Positions 27,660-35,792 of a DNA stretch of 64,000 nucleotides are shown piece by piece. Source of the stretch: Alphaproteobacteria bacterium (GTDB lineage: Bacteria > Pseudomonadota > Alphaproteobacteria > TMED109); NCBI GenBank assembly GCA_022825235.1, contig JAJDYI010000053.1, forward strand, positions 59,120 through 123,119, in the 5' to 3' direction. Every line of letters begins with the position of its first letter. The first letter of the stretch is position 1. The notes beneath the pieces are model-generated. The model searched no databases and was not told where the DNA came from. It saw nothing but the letters and a program-made list of their open reading frames with translations. Position numbers and translations under genes: made by a program.

Positions 27660-28790
27660 ATGAATAAGATTCTGCTCGTGGTCGTACTCGTAGTCGGCTT
27701 GGTGGTCGGATACTTGGGCGCCGGCGTCATGTCACCGGACGCTCCGCAACAGGCGGGCGACGCCACCACCACGGCGGCGACCGACGCCGGCGACGCCGCC
27801 GAACCGGGGGCGGGCAGCGGCGCCACGGTGCGCTGGAAGATGCCCAGCACGTTCCCTGGCAACCTCGTCATCCTCGGCACCATCGGCAAGGAGTTCGTCG
27901 ATCGCGTCGAGGAAGTGTCGGGCGGGACGATCCAGATCCAGTTCTTCGAGCCCGGCGCGCTGGTCCCGGCCCTCGAGATCTTCGACGCGGTGTCGACCGG
28001 CGCGGTCGACGCCGGCTGGTCCACGCCGGGCTACTGGGCGGGCAAGGTGCCAGCGCTGCAGTTCTTCACGGCCATTCCGTTCGGCCCGCTGCCCGGCGAG
28101 GCGATCGCCTGGCTCCGCTACGGCGGCGGCAACGAGATGTTCGCCGAGCTCTATGCCGCGCACAACATCCACCCCATGCACTGCATGATGATCTCTCCCG
28201 AGGCGTCCGGCTGGTTCCGGAACCCGATCGAGAGCGTGGACGACCTGCAGGGCCTCAAGATGCGGTTCTTCGGGCTGGGCGCCAAGGTCATGGAAAAGGT
28301 CGGGGTGTCGACCCAGCTGCTCGCCGGCGGCGACATCTACCCTGCGCTCGACCTCGGGACGATCGACGCCACCGAGTTCGCGCAGCCGGTCATCGACTAC
28401 GACCTCGGGTTCTACCAGGTCGCCAAGCACTACTACCTGCCGGGCTGGCATCAGCCCACGAGCTTCTCCGAGTTCATCGTCAACATGGACCAGTGGCAGA
28501 CCCTCAGCCAGGCCCAGCAGGCGCAGATCGAGACGACCTGCTCGGAGAGCATCCTGAACGCGTACGCGCTGGCCGAGTCGCTCCAGCCGGACGCGCTCAT
28601 CCAGCTCGAGGAGCGCGGCGTCACCGTGCACCAGTGGGATCCGGCGTTCCTCGAGGTCTTCGAGAACGCCTGGAACGAGGTCGTCGAGGAGGAGGCTGCC
28701 AAGGACGCGGACTTTGCCCGCGTGTGGGCCTCGCTCTCCGAGTTCCGCGAGAAGTACAAGACCTGGGGCGACCGGGGCTACCTGCCGTAG
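27660..28790 (+). CDS. TRAP transporter substrate-binding protein (DctP family), orphan
   Basis: 376 aa. A hydrophobic N-terminus (ILLVVVLVVGLVVGYLGAGV) with no clear cleavage site is followed by a 35-residue Ala/Thr/Asp/Gly linker and then the DctP domain from VRWKMPSTFPGN near residue 58. IQIQFFEPGALVPALEIFDAV and GAVDAGWSTPGYW near 120 match the mannitol/2-oxo-acid branch of TRAP binding proteins. The ligand-arginine region is MRFFGLGAKV. No DctQ or DctM genes are in the window, so the transporter membrane parts lie elsewhere. ATG with AGGGA upstream. Confidence 0.9.
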   Translation: MNKILLVVVLVVGLVVGYLGAGVMSPDAPQQAGDATTTAATDAGDAAEPGAGSGATVRWKMPSTFPGNLVILGTIGKEFVDRVEEVSGGTIQIQFFEPGALVPALEIFDAVSTGAVDAGWSTPGYWAGKVPALQFFTAIPFGPLPGEAIAWLRYGGGNEMFAELYAAHNIHPMHCMMISPEASGWFRNPIESVDDLQGLKMRFFGLGAKVMEKVGVSTQLLAGGDIYPALDLGTIDATEFAQPVIDYDLGFYQVAKHYYLPGWHQPTSFSEFIVNMDQWQTLSQAQQAQIETTCSESILNAYALAESLQPDALIQLEERGVTVHQWDPAFLEVFENAWNEVVEEEAAKDADFARVWASLSEFREKYKTWGDRGYLP

Positions 28791-28792
28791 CC

Positions 28793-28810
28793 GCCGGCGG
28801 TCCCGCCGGC
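28793..28810 (+). terminator. GC hairpin after the DctP gene
   Basis: Self-complementary GCCGGCG and CGCCGGC arms with a 4-base loop begin 3 bases after the stop codon of the TRAP binding-protein gene and end just before the next ATG. No T tract follows, so intrinsic termination is doubtful. Confidence 0.3.
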
Positions 28811-28811
28811 C

Positions 28812-29036
28812 ATGAACCGCGTGCCGGGTCCGGGGCCGGCAGCCGCGAACGTCGATCGGATTGCTGAGCGCATCCGGACCGGCCTCGACCTGATCGAGGC
28901 CGGTCTGGACCGCGCCCGCGCCGTCGCCGAGGACCGGGCCGTCCAGGACACGCGGCGCGAGCGGGGGCTCGCGCGGGTCGACGCGGTGCTCGGCCAGCTG
29001 GACGAACTGTTGGGCGGCTCCGATGGCAAGGCTTGA
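28812..29036 (+). CDS. Short helical protein upstream of zapA
   Basis: 74 aa, mostly alpha-helical with a possible coiled coil (RIAERIRTGLDLIEAGLDRA). Alphaproteobacterial zapA is commonly preceded by a short coiled-coil gene such as DUF4164; sequence alone does not prove that identity. It overlaps the zapA start by 14 bases, so co-translation and a role in cell division are likely but inferred. Confidence 0.7.
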   Translation: MNRVPGPGPAAANVDRIAERIRTGLDLIEAGLDRARAVAEDRAVQDTRRERGLARVDAVLGQLDELLGGSDGKA

Positions 29037-29295
29037 GGTCACGGTCGGGAACCGCCCGTACCAGATTTCCTGCGCCGCGGAGGACATGGACCGGGTGCGG
29101 GCGCTGGCCGCCGAGATCGATCGGCAACTGGCCGCCTTCCAGCAGGAGAACCCCGGTGCCGGCCAGAGCCAACTGATCCTGATGGCGGCGCTGACCGTGC
29201 TCGACGAGGCCCGGGCCACGGCGGAGGCCGCGACGGAACAGCTCGTGGCTTTCGAGGCCCGCGTCGCCGCGCTGCAGGCCAAGGTCCTGCCCTGA
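29023..29295 (+). CDS. zapA: Cell division protein ZapA
   Basis: 90 aa. ZapA binds FtsZ and bundles protofilaments at the Z ring. N-terminal beta portion VTVGNRPYQISCAAEDMDRV and a long C-terminal helix, with the LILMAALTVLDEARA region near residue 51 typical of the family. Upstream of the 6S RNA-like locus and the cyclo-ligase gene, the conserved zapA-ssrS-fcl order. Confidence 0.9.
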   Translation: MARLEVTVGNRPYQISCAAEDMDRVRALAAEIDRQLAAFQQENPGAGQSQLILMAALTVLDEARATAEAATEQLVAFEARVAALQAKVLP

Positions 29296-29344
29296 GATTT
29301 CCGGACCTCCGGGCGGGCCGGAGAGGCCTTCCGCCGCCATGTTT

Positions 29345-29352
29345 GCTAGAAT
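29345..29352 (+). promoter_or_regulatory. Extended -10 promoter for the 6S RNA candidate
   Basis: TGCTAGAAT contains TG-n in front of TAGAAT (29347-29352), an extended -10 box. No good -35 is seen. Transcription would start around 29358-29360, which coincides with the 5' arm of the predicted 6S RNA closing stem. Confidence 0.45.
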
Positions 29353-29353
29353 C

Positions 29354-29515
29354 CGCGCCGGGATGGTTGCTGCCCGATTCGCGCTGCACGAATACCCTTG
29401 GGCCTCACCTACCACTGGGGAGCTGTCCCTGTCCGGGCCGTGGCCCGGTTATACGGCGCCCACCTGAGCAGATTGCGCCACAGTGGTTTCCGTTGCGAAC
29501 GGTCGGCGCGGTGCC
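29354..29515 (+). ncRNA. ssrS: 6S RNA candidate
   Basis: About 155-160 bases between zapA and the cyclo-ligase gene, the standard alphaproteobacterial place for 6S RNA, which binds sigma70 RNA polymerase. Terminal arms CGCGCCG (29354-29360) and CGGCGCG (29504-29510) close the molecule. Inside is an apical hairpin CCGGGCC-GT-GGCCCGG (about 29432-29447), followed by TTATACGGCGCCCACCT, a stretch like that of alphaproteobacterial 6S RNAs. Ends are approximate. Confidence 0.68.
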
Positions 29516-29536
29516 TCCCATGACCCACGCAGGCGG

Positions 29537-30133
29537 ATGACCGCGGATCTGGCAACGGCGAAGCGGGACTTGCGGCGAGCCTTCCGGGCCCGTCGCCGCC
29601 TGCTGCACGCGACGCAGCCCGATGCCGCGCACGCACTGGCCCGACGGGTCCTGCTCGAGTTGCCCGCGGCGCCCGGCGACGTGGCGGCCGGATACTGGCC
29701 CGATGACGGCGAGATCGATCCGCGTCCGCTGATGGGGGCATGGGCCGAGCGCGGGGTCGCGCTGGCGCTGCCGGCGGTGGTGGAGCGCGCTGCCCCGCCG
29801 GTGTACCGACGCTGGAACCCCGGCGATTCGCTCCAGCCGGACCGGGTCGGCATCTCGGCCCCGGCCGCCTCGGCCCCGAGCGTGATTCCGGACCTCGTTC
29901 TCTGCCCGCTGGTGGCATTCGATGCGGCCTGCCGCCGGCTCGGCCGCGGCGGCGGCTACATCGACCGGGCGCTGGCGACGCTCGGCGCCGGGGTGCGGGT
30001 CGTCGGTCTGGCCTGGGAGCAGCAGCGCGCGGACCGGGTGCCGGTCGCCGCCCACGACCGGAGCCTTGACCTCGTCGTCACGGAGCGCCGGGTGTACCGC
30101 TCGCCCGGCGCGGCACGCGCGACGACACCGTGA
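29537..30133 (+). CDS. 5-formyltetrahydrofolate cyclo-ligase
   Basis: 198 aa. ATP-dependent conversion of 5-formyl-THF to 5,10-methenyl-THF. N-terminal KRDLRRAFRARRRLL near residue 9, AGYWPDDGEIDPRPLM near 51, and the nucleotide/Mg region RLGRGGGYIDRAL near 134 with VGLAWEQQRADRVPVAAHD after it (in part GLAWEQQ). Possible GTG 18 codons upstream lies within the 6S RNA end, so ATG 29537 is preferred. Its stop overlaps the ymdB GTG. Confidence 0.92.
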   Translation: MTADLATAKRDLRRAFRARRRLLHATQPDAAHALARRVLLELPAAPGDVAAGYWPDDGEIDPRPLMGAWAERGVALALPAVVERAAPPVYRRWNPGDSLQPDRVGISAPAASAPSVIPDLVLCPLVAFDAACRRLGRGGGYIDRALATLGAGVRVVGLAWEQQRADRVPVAAHDRSLDLVVTERRVYRSPGAARATTP

Positions 30134-30945
30134 GGTTCCTCTTCTGCGGCGACGTGGTGGGCGCGCCCGGGGTCCGGGTGCTCCGGCAGTACCTGCCCGG
30201 CCTGAAGCGGGAGCTGCAGCTCGATTTCGTGGTGGCCAACGGGGAAAACGCGCTCGATGGCTACGGCCCGTCCCCGGATACCTGCGAGCAGCTGTTCGCG
30301 GCCGGGATCGACGTGATCACGTCCGGCAACCACATCTGGGACAACGCCCGGATCATCCCGCTGGCCGCGCGCGAACCGCGGCTGCTCCGGCCGCACAACT
30401 ACCCGGGCGCGGTGCCCGGGACCGGGGTGGGGGTCTACGTGGCGGCGTCCGGGGAACGGATCTGCGTGATCAACCTCATGGCGCGCACGTTCATGGAGCC
30501 GCTCGACGATCCGTTCGCCATGGTCGAGACCCTGCTTCGGGAGCATCGCCTGGGGGAGGCTGCGGACGCCCTGGTGATCGACCTCCACGGCGAGACCACC
30601 TCGGAGAAGATGGCCTTCGCCCACGCCGTGGACGGCCGCGCGAGCCTGGTGGTGGGGACGCACACCCACGTGCCGACCGCAGACACGCGGATCCTGCCGG
30701 GCGGGACCGCGTTCCAGGCGGATGCCGGGATGTGCGGGGACTACCAGTCGGTGATCGGCTACCAGGCCGAGCCGTGGATCGCCCGGTTCCGGACCAAGAT
30801 GCGCACCGGCCGGATCCGGGCGGCGAGCGGCGAGGGCACCCTGGCCGGTGTGTTCGTCGAGACCGCCGCTGGCACCGGGCTCGCCGTGCGGGCCGATCCG
30901 GTGCGCGTGGGCGGCCACCTGTCGGAGGCGCGCCCGCGCCTCTGA
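30130..30945 (+). CDS. YmdB-family metallophosphoesterase (TIGR00282)
   Basis: 271 aa. Calcineurin-like phosphoesterase of the YmdB type, which in Bacillus hydrolyses 2',3'-cyclic nucleotides. Metal-site motifs: LFCGDVVGAPG at residue 4, VANGENALDGYG near 37, TSGNHIWD near 64, IDLHGETTSEK near 155 and VVGTHTHVPTADT near 175. GTG start in a GTGA overlap with the cyclo-ligase stop. In several alphaproteobacteria the two genes are neighbours. Confidence 0.93.
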   Translation: MRFLFCGDVVGAPGVRVLRQYLPGLKRELQLDFVVANGENALDGYGPSPDTCEQLFAAGIDVITSGNHIWDNARIIPLAAREPRLLRPHNYPGAVPGTGVGVYVAASGERICVINLMARTFMEPLDDPFAMVETLLREHRLGEAADALVIDLHGETTSEKMAFAHAVDGRASLVVGTHTHVPTADTRILPGGTAFQADAGMCGDYQSVIGYQAEPWIARFRTKMRTGRIRAASGEGTLAGVFVETAAGTGLAVRADPVRVGGHLSEARPRL

Positions 30946-30948
30946 CGC

Positions 30949-32514
30949 TCAGAGCCGGACGTGCGACGTGCGCGCGATCCGGCCCACGACCGGCATCACG
31001 AGCAGGGCCATCGCGAGCACGCAGGCGTTGCCGATCAGCACGTCGTTGAACGCCATGATCAGGGCTTCGCGCTGGGCGATCTGGGTGAGATAGCCGATGG
31101 CGTCGGCATGGACCTCGGGCGAGACGGAGCCGGCGAGCAGGCCGGAGACCAGGCCGAGGATCTGCCACCCGCCGCCCGGAGGCAGGGCCATGGATTCGGC
31201 GATCCGCGCGTAATGCAGGTCGGCGCGGGCGACCAGCAGGGTGTTGGCGACGGCGAGGCCCACCGCCGCGCCGAGGCGCATGATCAGGTTGAACAGGGCG
31301 CTGCCGTGCTTGACCTCGGACACCGGCAGCGCGCTCATCGAGAGGTCCAGCATGGTGAAGTAGGCCAGCGGAGCGCCCATCCCGCGCAGGACCTGCGGCA
31401 GCGCCCACTCGGCAAACCCGCTGTCGATGGTGAGGCCGGCGTGCAGGATGGTGCCGGCGGCGAGCAGCCCGAAACCCAGCGCGGCCGTCCAGCCCAGGCC
31501 GATGTAGCGGACCAGGTGCCCGGCGAACACGCCGGAGAGCACCATGGAGACGCCGAGCACGGCCGTGATGCTGCCGATGGTCGCGGTGTCGAAGCCGCGC
31601 ACCTGCCCGAGGTACAGCGGCAGCAGGTAGATCGGGACGTACAGGCCGCCGCCGAAGATGCCGATGAGGAGCACGCCGACCAGGAAGTGCGAGCGCCGGA
31701 AGGTGCCGAAGCGGACCAGGGGTTCGCGCGCGGTGAGCTCGCGGACGAGAAAGGCCACGAGCGTGATCCCGGCCACCACCGTGCATCCGAGGATCAGGCC
31801 GGATTCGAACCAGTCGCGGCGCTGCCCCTCCTGCAGCACGAAGAGGGTCGACCCGAGCAGCAGGAAGGCGAGCACGATGCCGGCAAAGTCGGTCTGCCGG
31901 ATCAGGCGGGCGTCCGGCCGGTCGAAGTCCACGAGGAGCCCGGTCACGACCACCACGATCACGCCGATCGGGACGTTGACGAGGAACAGCCATTCCCACG
32001 ACAGGACCTGGGTGATCCAGCCGCCCACGACGGGCCCGATGGCGACCGCGCTGGTGCCCAGCATCCCGAAGATCATGGCGAACGTGACCTGGAGCCGGCG
32101 CGGAATCGCGGTGTAGAGGCTCGCCACCACCATCGGCATCATGCCGCCGCCGAAGAAGCCCTGGGTTGCCCGGAAGGCGATCATCGACGGCACGTCCCAG
32201 GCCTGGGCGCAGCCCACGCTGGCGAGCGTGAAACCACCGGCGCAGACCGAGAAGAAGATGCGCGTCGAGCAGATCTGGCTGAACCGCGCCGACAGCGGGA
32301 TCATGATCACTTCGGCGATCAGGGCGGCGGTCAGGACCCAGCTCACCTCGTCCGGGGCGGCGCCCAGCGCCGCCTGGATCTCCTTGAACGACGAGCCGAC
32401 GATCTGCACCGACAGCACCGCCATGAACATCCCCGCGATCATCGCGATGAACGCGACGAAGCGGCGAACGTTGATCGTCTCGGGCGGGCCCGCCGCCACC
32501 GTCACGTCAGCCAT
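30949..32514 (-). CDS. DHA2/EmrB-type drug:H+ antiporter
   Basis: 521 aa, 14 predicted membrane segments, the DHA2 layout. Motif A is near MIPLSARFSQICSTRIFF (residue 74), motif C GPVVGGWITQVLSWEWLFLVNVPIG near 162 (in part GPVVGGWITQVLSWEWLF), and RATQGFFGGGMMPMV near 117. No EmrA membrane-fusion partner is next to it. Substrate unknown. Convergent with ymdB and 69 bases from the enolase-superfamily gene on the same strand. Confidence 0.92.
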   Translation of the reverse strand: MADVTVAAGPPETINVRRFVAFIAMIAGMFMAVLSVQIVGSSFKEIQAALGAAPDEVSWVLTAALIAEVIMIPLSARFSQICSTRIFFSVCAGGFTLASVGCAQAWDVPSMIAFRATQGFFGGGMMPMVVASLYTAIPRRLQVTFAMIFGMLGTSAVAIGPVVGGWITQVLSWEWLFLVNVPIGVIVVVVTGLLVDFDRPDARLIRQTDFAGIVLAFLLLGSTLFVLQEGQRRDWFESGLILGCTVVAGITLVAFLVRELTAREPLVRFGTFRRSHFLVGVLLIGIFGGGLYVPIYLLPLYLGQVRGFDTATIGSITAVLGVSMVLSGVFAGHLVRYIGLGWTAALGFGLLAAGTILHAGLTIDSGFAEWALPQVLRGMGAPLAYFTMLDLSMSALPVSEVKHGSALFNLIMRLGAAVGLAVANTLLVARADLHYARIAESMALPPGGGWQILGLVSGLLAGSVSPEVHADAIGYLTQIAQREALIMAFNDVLIGNACVLAMALLVMPVVGRIARTSHVRL

Positions 32515-32583
32515 GCGAGGTCCTGATCCGGAGGGGTGCCGCCCGCCCGGTGGCGCGCGGCGCCACGCGGTCCGGCAAGCCGC

Positions 32584-33666
32584 TCAGACCGCGAAGGCGC
32601 GGAGCCGCTCGCGGTCGAACTCGACGCCGTGCCCGGGGCGCTCCGGGGCCACGGCCTTGCCGTCGCGCATCTCGAGCGGGTGGACGATGAACTGTTCCAG
32701 GCCGAACCCGTGGATCTCGAGGTACGACGCGTTCGGCGCCGCGGCGAGCACGTGCACGTGGAGATCGTGCACGCCGTGCGAGGTCACCGGCAGGCCGTGC
32801 GCTTCGGCCAGCGCCGCCACCTTGCGCCAGACCGTGATGCCGCCGCACGTCGCGAGGTCGGGCTCCGGGAAGTCGGCGCCGCCCGCCGCCAGCAGGGCCT
32901 GGAACTCGGCCAGCGTGTGCAGGTTCTCGCCGGCCGCGATGGGAATCCCGACGTCGCGCACGCGCCGGTGGGCGGGAAAGTCGTCGGGGGCCACGGGCTC
33001 TTCCAGCCACACCAGGCCGAACGGCCGGAGCAGCCGCGCCGCATGCACGGCCGCGCCGGGCCGCCAGCCCATGTTGGCGTCGACCATCAGCGGGAAGCCG
33101 TCTCCCAGCAATTGCCGCATGGCGCCGACGCGCTCGACGTCCTCGTGCACGTCGGCCCGGCCCACCTTCATTTTGATCGCCCGGAACCCGTTCTCGACCC
33201 GCCGCTCGGTGCGGGCCAGCAGCTCCTCGATGGGATCCTGCAGGTCGATCCCGCCGGCGTAGCAGGCGACCTCGGGGTCGTGGCCGCCGAGCAGGCGCCA
33301 GAGCGGCAGGCCGGCGCGGCGAGCCTTCAGGTCCCACAGCGCGACGTCCACGGCCGCCTGGGCGAAGCTCACCGGGCCGCCCCGGCCGATGTAGTGCACC
33401 GCGTGCCAGAGGCGCTGCCACAGGGCCTCGATCCGCCCGGCATCGGCGCCGATGAGCAATGGCCTGAAGTCGTCCTCGATCAGGCTGCGCACGGCGCCGC
33501 CCGCCCGCCCGGCGGTGTAGGTGTAGCCGGACCCGGTTGCGCCGTCCTCGGTGCGGATGTCGACGATGATCACCTCGAAGACGCTCATCGCGCCGTGGGT
33601 GGCGTCCGTGAGCGGCGGGTCAAGGGGCAGCCGGTACTGGCTGACGTCGAGGGCGGCGATCGTCAT
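32584..33666 (-). CDS. Enolase-superfamily enzyme, mandelate racemase/muconate lactonizing type
   Basis: 360 aa. Catalytic KxK in AIKMKVG near residue 165, metal ligands in VDANMGW near 196, WLEEPVAPDD near 222 and AGENLHTL near 247, and the histidine side of the site in VTSHGVHDLHVHV near 296. Enzymes of this group abstract an alpha proton from a carboxylate, often dehydrating sugar acids; substrate not assignable. Start overlaps the small membrane-protein stop (ATGA). Confidence 0.9.
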   Translation of the reverse strand: MTIAALDVSQYRLPLDPPLTDATHGAMSVFEVIIVDIRTEDGATGSGYTYTAGRAGGAVRSLIEDDFRPLLIGADAGRIEALWQRLWHAVHYIGRGGPVSFAQAAVDVALWDLKARRAGLPLWRLLGGHDPEVACYAGGIDLQDPIEELLARTERRVENGFRAIKMKVGRADVHEDVERVGAMRQLLGDGFPLMVDANMGWRPGAAVHAARLLRPFGLVWLEEPVAPDDFPAHRRVRDVGIPIAAGENLHTLAEFQALLAAGGADFPEPDLATCGGITVWRKVAALAEAHGLPVTSHGVHDLHVHVLAAAPNASYLEIHGFGLEQFIVHPLEMRDGKAVAPERPGHGVEFDRERLRAFAV

Positions 33667-34019
33667 GGTTCGGGTTCCTCGCGGTCCGGGGGGTGTGGGC
33701 GTGACCTCGACCGGAGGGCCCGGTCCAGGAGTGACACGGCGCCGTGGGCCAGTGCCGCGCTCGCGGCCGTCCAGAGCAGCAAGCCGGGCCAGCTCAGGAC
33801 CGGCGCGCCGATGCTGCCACGCCGCTGCAGCTCGAGCAGCACGCCCACGCCCAGCAGCGCCGCCGCGCCTCGCAGCAACAGGCCGCGAAGCCGCCGCCGG
33901 TCCGGCGCCTGCCAGCGGAGGACGAGGACGATCAGCACGGCCGCGAGTGCCGCGATCCACCAGCCCCACGGGTCCAGAAACGGGATGAGCGAGGCCGGCA
34001 CCAGCGGTCGCGGGATCAT
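33663..34019 (-). CDS. Small hydrophobic membrane protein
   Basis: 118 aa, not recognised. Three likely membrane segments ([35 protein letters not shown] and [19 protein letters not shown]) separated by arginine-rich linkers, and a C-terminal tail rich in Arg, Pro and acidic residues. ATG 34019 with ATGA overlap to the enolase-superfamily gene. It may contribute to uptake or anchoring for that enzyme's pathway; that is a guess from position. Confidence 0.6.
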   Translation of the reverse strand: MIPRPLVPASLIPFLDPWGWWIAALAAVLIVLVLRWQAPDRRRLRGLLLRGAAALLGVGVLLELQRRGSIGAPVLSWPGLLLWTAASAALAHGAVSLLDRALRSRSRPHPPDREEPEP

Positions 34020-34112
34020 GGTTCGGCCCCCGGCGGATTGACAGCACGGCACATGATTTTGATAGTGCTCCGACTTCCCACCGCATGCCGTTCCGCTGGC
34101 GAAGGTCGAGCC

Positions 34113-34238
34113 GTGAAGATTGTCAACTCTCTCAAGAGTACCAAAAGACGTGATCGCGACTGCCGGGTGATCCGGCGAAAAGGCCGCGTCTACGTGATCA
34201 ACAAGAAGAATCCCCGCCTGAAGGCCCGCCAGGGATGA
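34113..34238 (+). CDS. rpmJ: 50S ribosomal protein L36, zinc-free form
   Basis: 41 aa starting at GTG 34113: VKIVNSLKS, then [17 protein letters not shown] and the conserved end NPRLKARQG. Belongs to the C-minus (YkgO-like) class, in which the zinc-binding cysteines and histidine are gone; a single Cys remains in DRDCRV. This is the normal L36 type of alphaproteobacteria. GAAGGTCGAG upstream serves as ribosome site. Single gene. Confidence 0.93.
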   Translation: MKIVNSLKSTKRRDRDCRVIRRKGRVYVINKKNPRLKARQG

Positions 34239-34291
34239 ACCGGGCCGCCGGCCGACCGGGCGGCGACCGAGTCCCGGCCTGAGGCCGCGCC

Positions 34292-35779
34292 GTGCGGATG
34301 CCGGAGCCGGATGCGGCGGTCATCGCCGCCCGCGCGGACCTCGTGCAGGCGCTCCGCGCCATCGTGCCCGGCGAGGGCGTCATCGAGGAGGAGCGCGAAC
34401 TCCTCGCCTACGAGACCGACGGTCTCACAGCGTACCGGGAACTGCCGATGCTGGTGGTGCTGCCGGAAACGACCGAGCAGGCCGCTGCCATCCTCAAGCT
34501 CTGCCACGGCCGCGGCGTCAAGATCGTCCCGCGCGGGGCCGGGACCGGGCTCTCCGGGGGCGCCCTGCCGCTCCGCGACGGGGTCACGCTCGGCCTCGGC
34601 CGGTTCAACCGCATCCTCGAGATCGACTACGACAACCTGTGCGTCGTGACGCAGCCCGGCGTCACCAACCTGGCGATCACCCGGGCGGTCGAGGACCGCG
34701 GCTTCTACTACGCGCCTGACCCGTCGAGCCAGATCGCCTGCTCGATCGGCGGCAACGTGGCCGAGAACTCGGGCGGCGTCCACTGCCTGAAGTACGGGGT
34801 CACCACCAACAACATCACGGGTGTCGAGCTCGTCACGATGGCCGGCGACGTCCTCCGCATCGGCGGCCGGCACCCGGATCCCGCCGGCTACGACCTGCTC
34901 GGCGTGATCACGGGCTCGGAGGGCCTGCTCGGCGTGATCACCGAGGTGACGGTCAAGATCCGGCCGAAGCCCGAGTGCACCCGCGCCGCGCTGCTTGGGT
35001 TCCCGACCATCCGCGCTGGCGCCACGTGCGTCAGCCGGGTGATCTCGGAGGGGATCATTCCGGCAGGCATGGAGATGATGGACAAGTTCGCGGTCGAGGC
35101 GGCCGAGGCGTTCGCGCACGCGGGCTACCCGCTCGACGCGGAGTCGCTCCTGATCGTCGAGCTCGACGGGACCGTCTCCGAGGTCGCGGACGGCATGGCC
35201 CGGGTGATCGCGATCGCCCGCGAGTGCGACGCCACGCACGTCCGCGAGAACGCCGACGAAGCCGAGCGCGAGCGGTTCTGGTCGGGCCGCAAGTCGGCGT
35301 TCCCCGCGATGGGACGCCTCTCGCCCGACTACATCTGCATGGACGGCACGATCCCGCGCGGCCGGCTCCCGGACGTGCTCGACGGCATCACCGCCCTCTC
35401 GAAGCAGCACGGTCTGCGCGTCGCGAACGTGTTCCACGCCGGCGACGGCAACCTGCATCCGCTGATCCTGTACGACGCCAACGATGCCGACCAGCTGGCG
35501 CGGGCCGAGGCGTTCGGCGCCGACATCCTCAAGCTGTGCGTGGCGGAGGGCGGGGTGCTGTCCGGCGAGCACGGCATCGGCGTGGAGAAGCGCGACCTGA
35601 TGCCCGCCATGTTCGACGACACCGACCTCAAGCACCAGCAGCGCCTGAAGTGCGCATTCGACCCGGACGGCCTGCTCAATCCGGGCAAGATGTTCCCGGA
35701 GCTGCACCGTTGCGCCGAGCTCGGGAAGATGCACGTCCACCACGGCAAGCTCCCGTTTCCGCACCTGCCCCGTTTCTGA
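34292..35779 (+). CDS. glcD: Glycolate oxidase subunit GlcD
   Basis: FAD-binding subunit of glycolate dehydrogenase, 495 aa. PCMH-type FAD domain with PRGAGTGLSGGALP near residue 82 and DPSSQIACSIGGNVAENSGGVHCLKYG near 146 (in part SIGGNVAENSGG); C-terminal FAD-oxidase domain with FHAGDGNLHPLI near 384 and SGEHGIGVEKRD near 427. GTG 34292 or ATG 34298 could serve as start. First gene of glcDEF, which oxidises glycolate to glyoxylate at the membrane. Confidence 0.95.
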   Translation: MRMPEPDAAVIAARADLVQALRAIVPGEGVIEEERELLAYETDGLTAYRELPMLVVLPETTEQAAAILKLCHGRGVKIVPRGAGTGLSGGALPLRDGVTLGLGRFNRILEIDYDNLCVVTQPGVTNLAITRAVEDRGFYYAPDPSSQIACSIGGNVAENSGGVHCLKYGVTTNNITGVELVTMAGDVLRIGGRHPDPAGYDLLGVITGSEGLLGVITEVTVKIRPKPECTRAALLGFPTIRAGATCVSRVISEGIIPAGMEMMDKFAVEAAEAFAHAGYPLDAESLLIVELDGTVSEVADGMARVIAIARECDATHVRENADEAERERFWSGRKSAFPAMGRLSPDYICMDGTIPRGRLPDVLDGITALSKQHGLRVANVFHAGDGNLHPLILYDANDADQLARAEAFGADILKLCVAEGGVLSGEHGIGVEKRDLMPAMFDDTDLKHQQRLKCAFDPDGLLNPGKMFPELHRCAELGKMHVHHGKLPFPHLPRF

Positions 35780-35792
35780 GGCAGCGCGGCTC

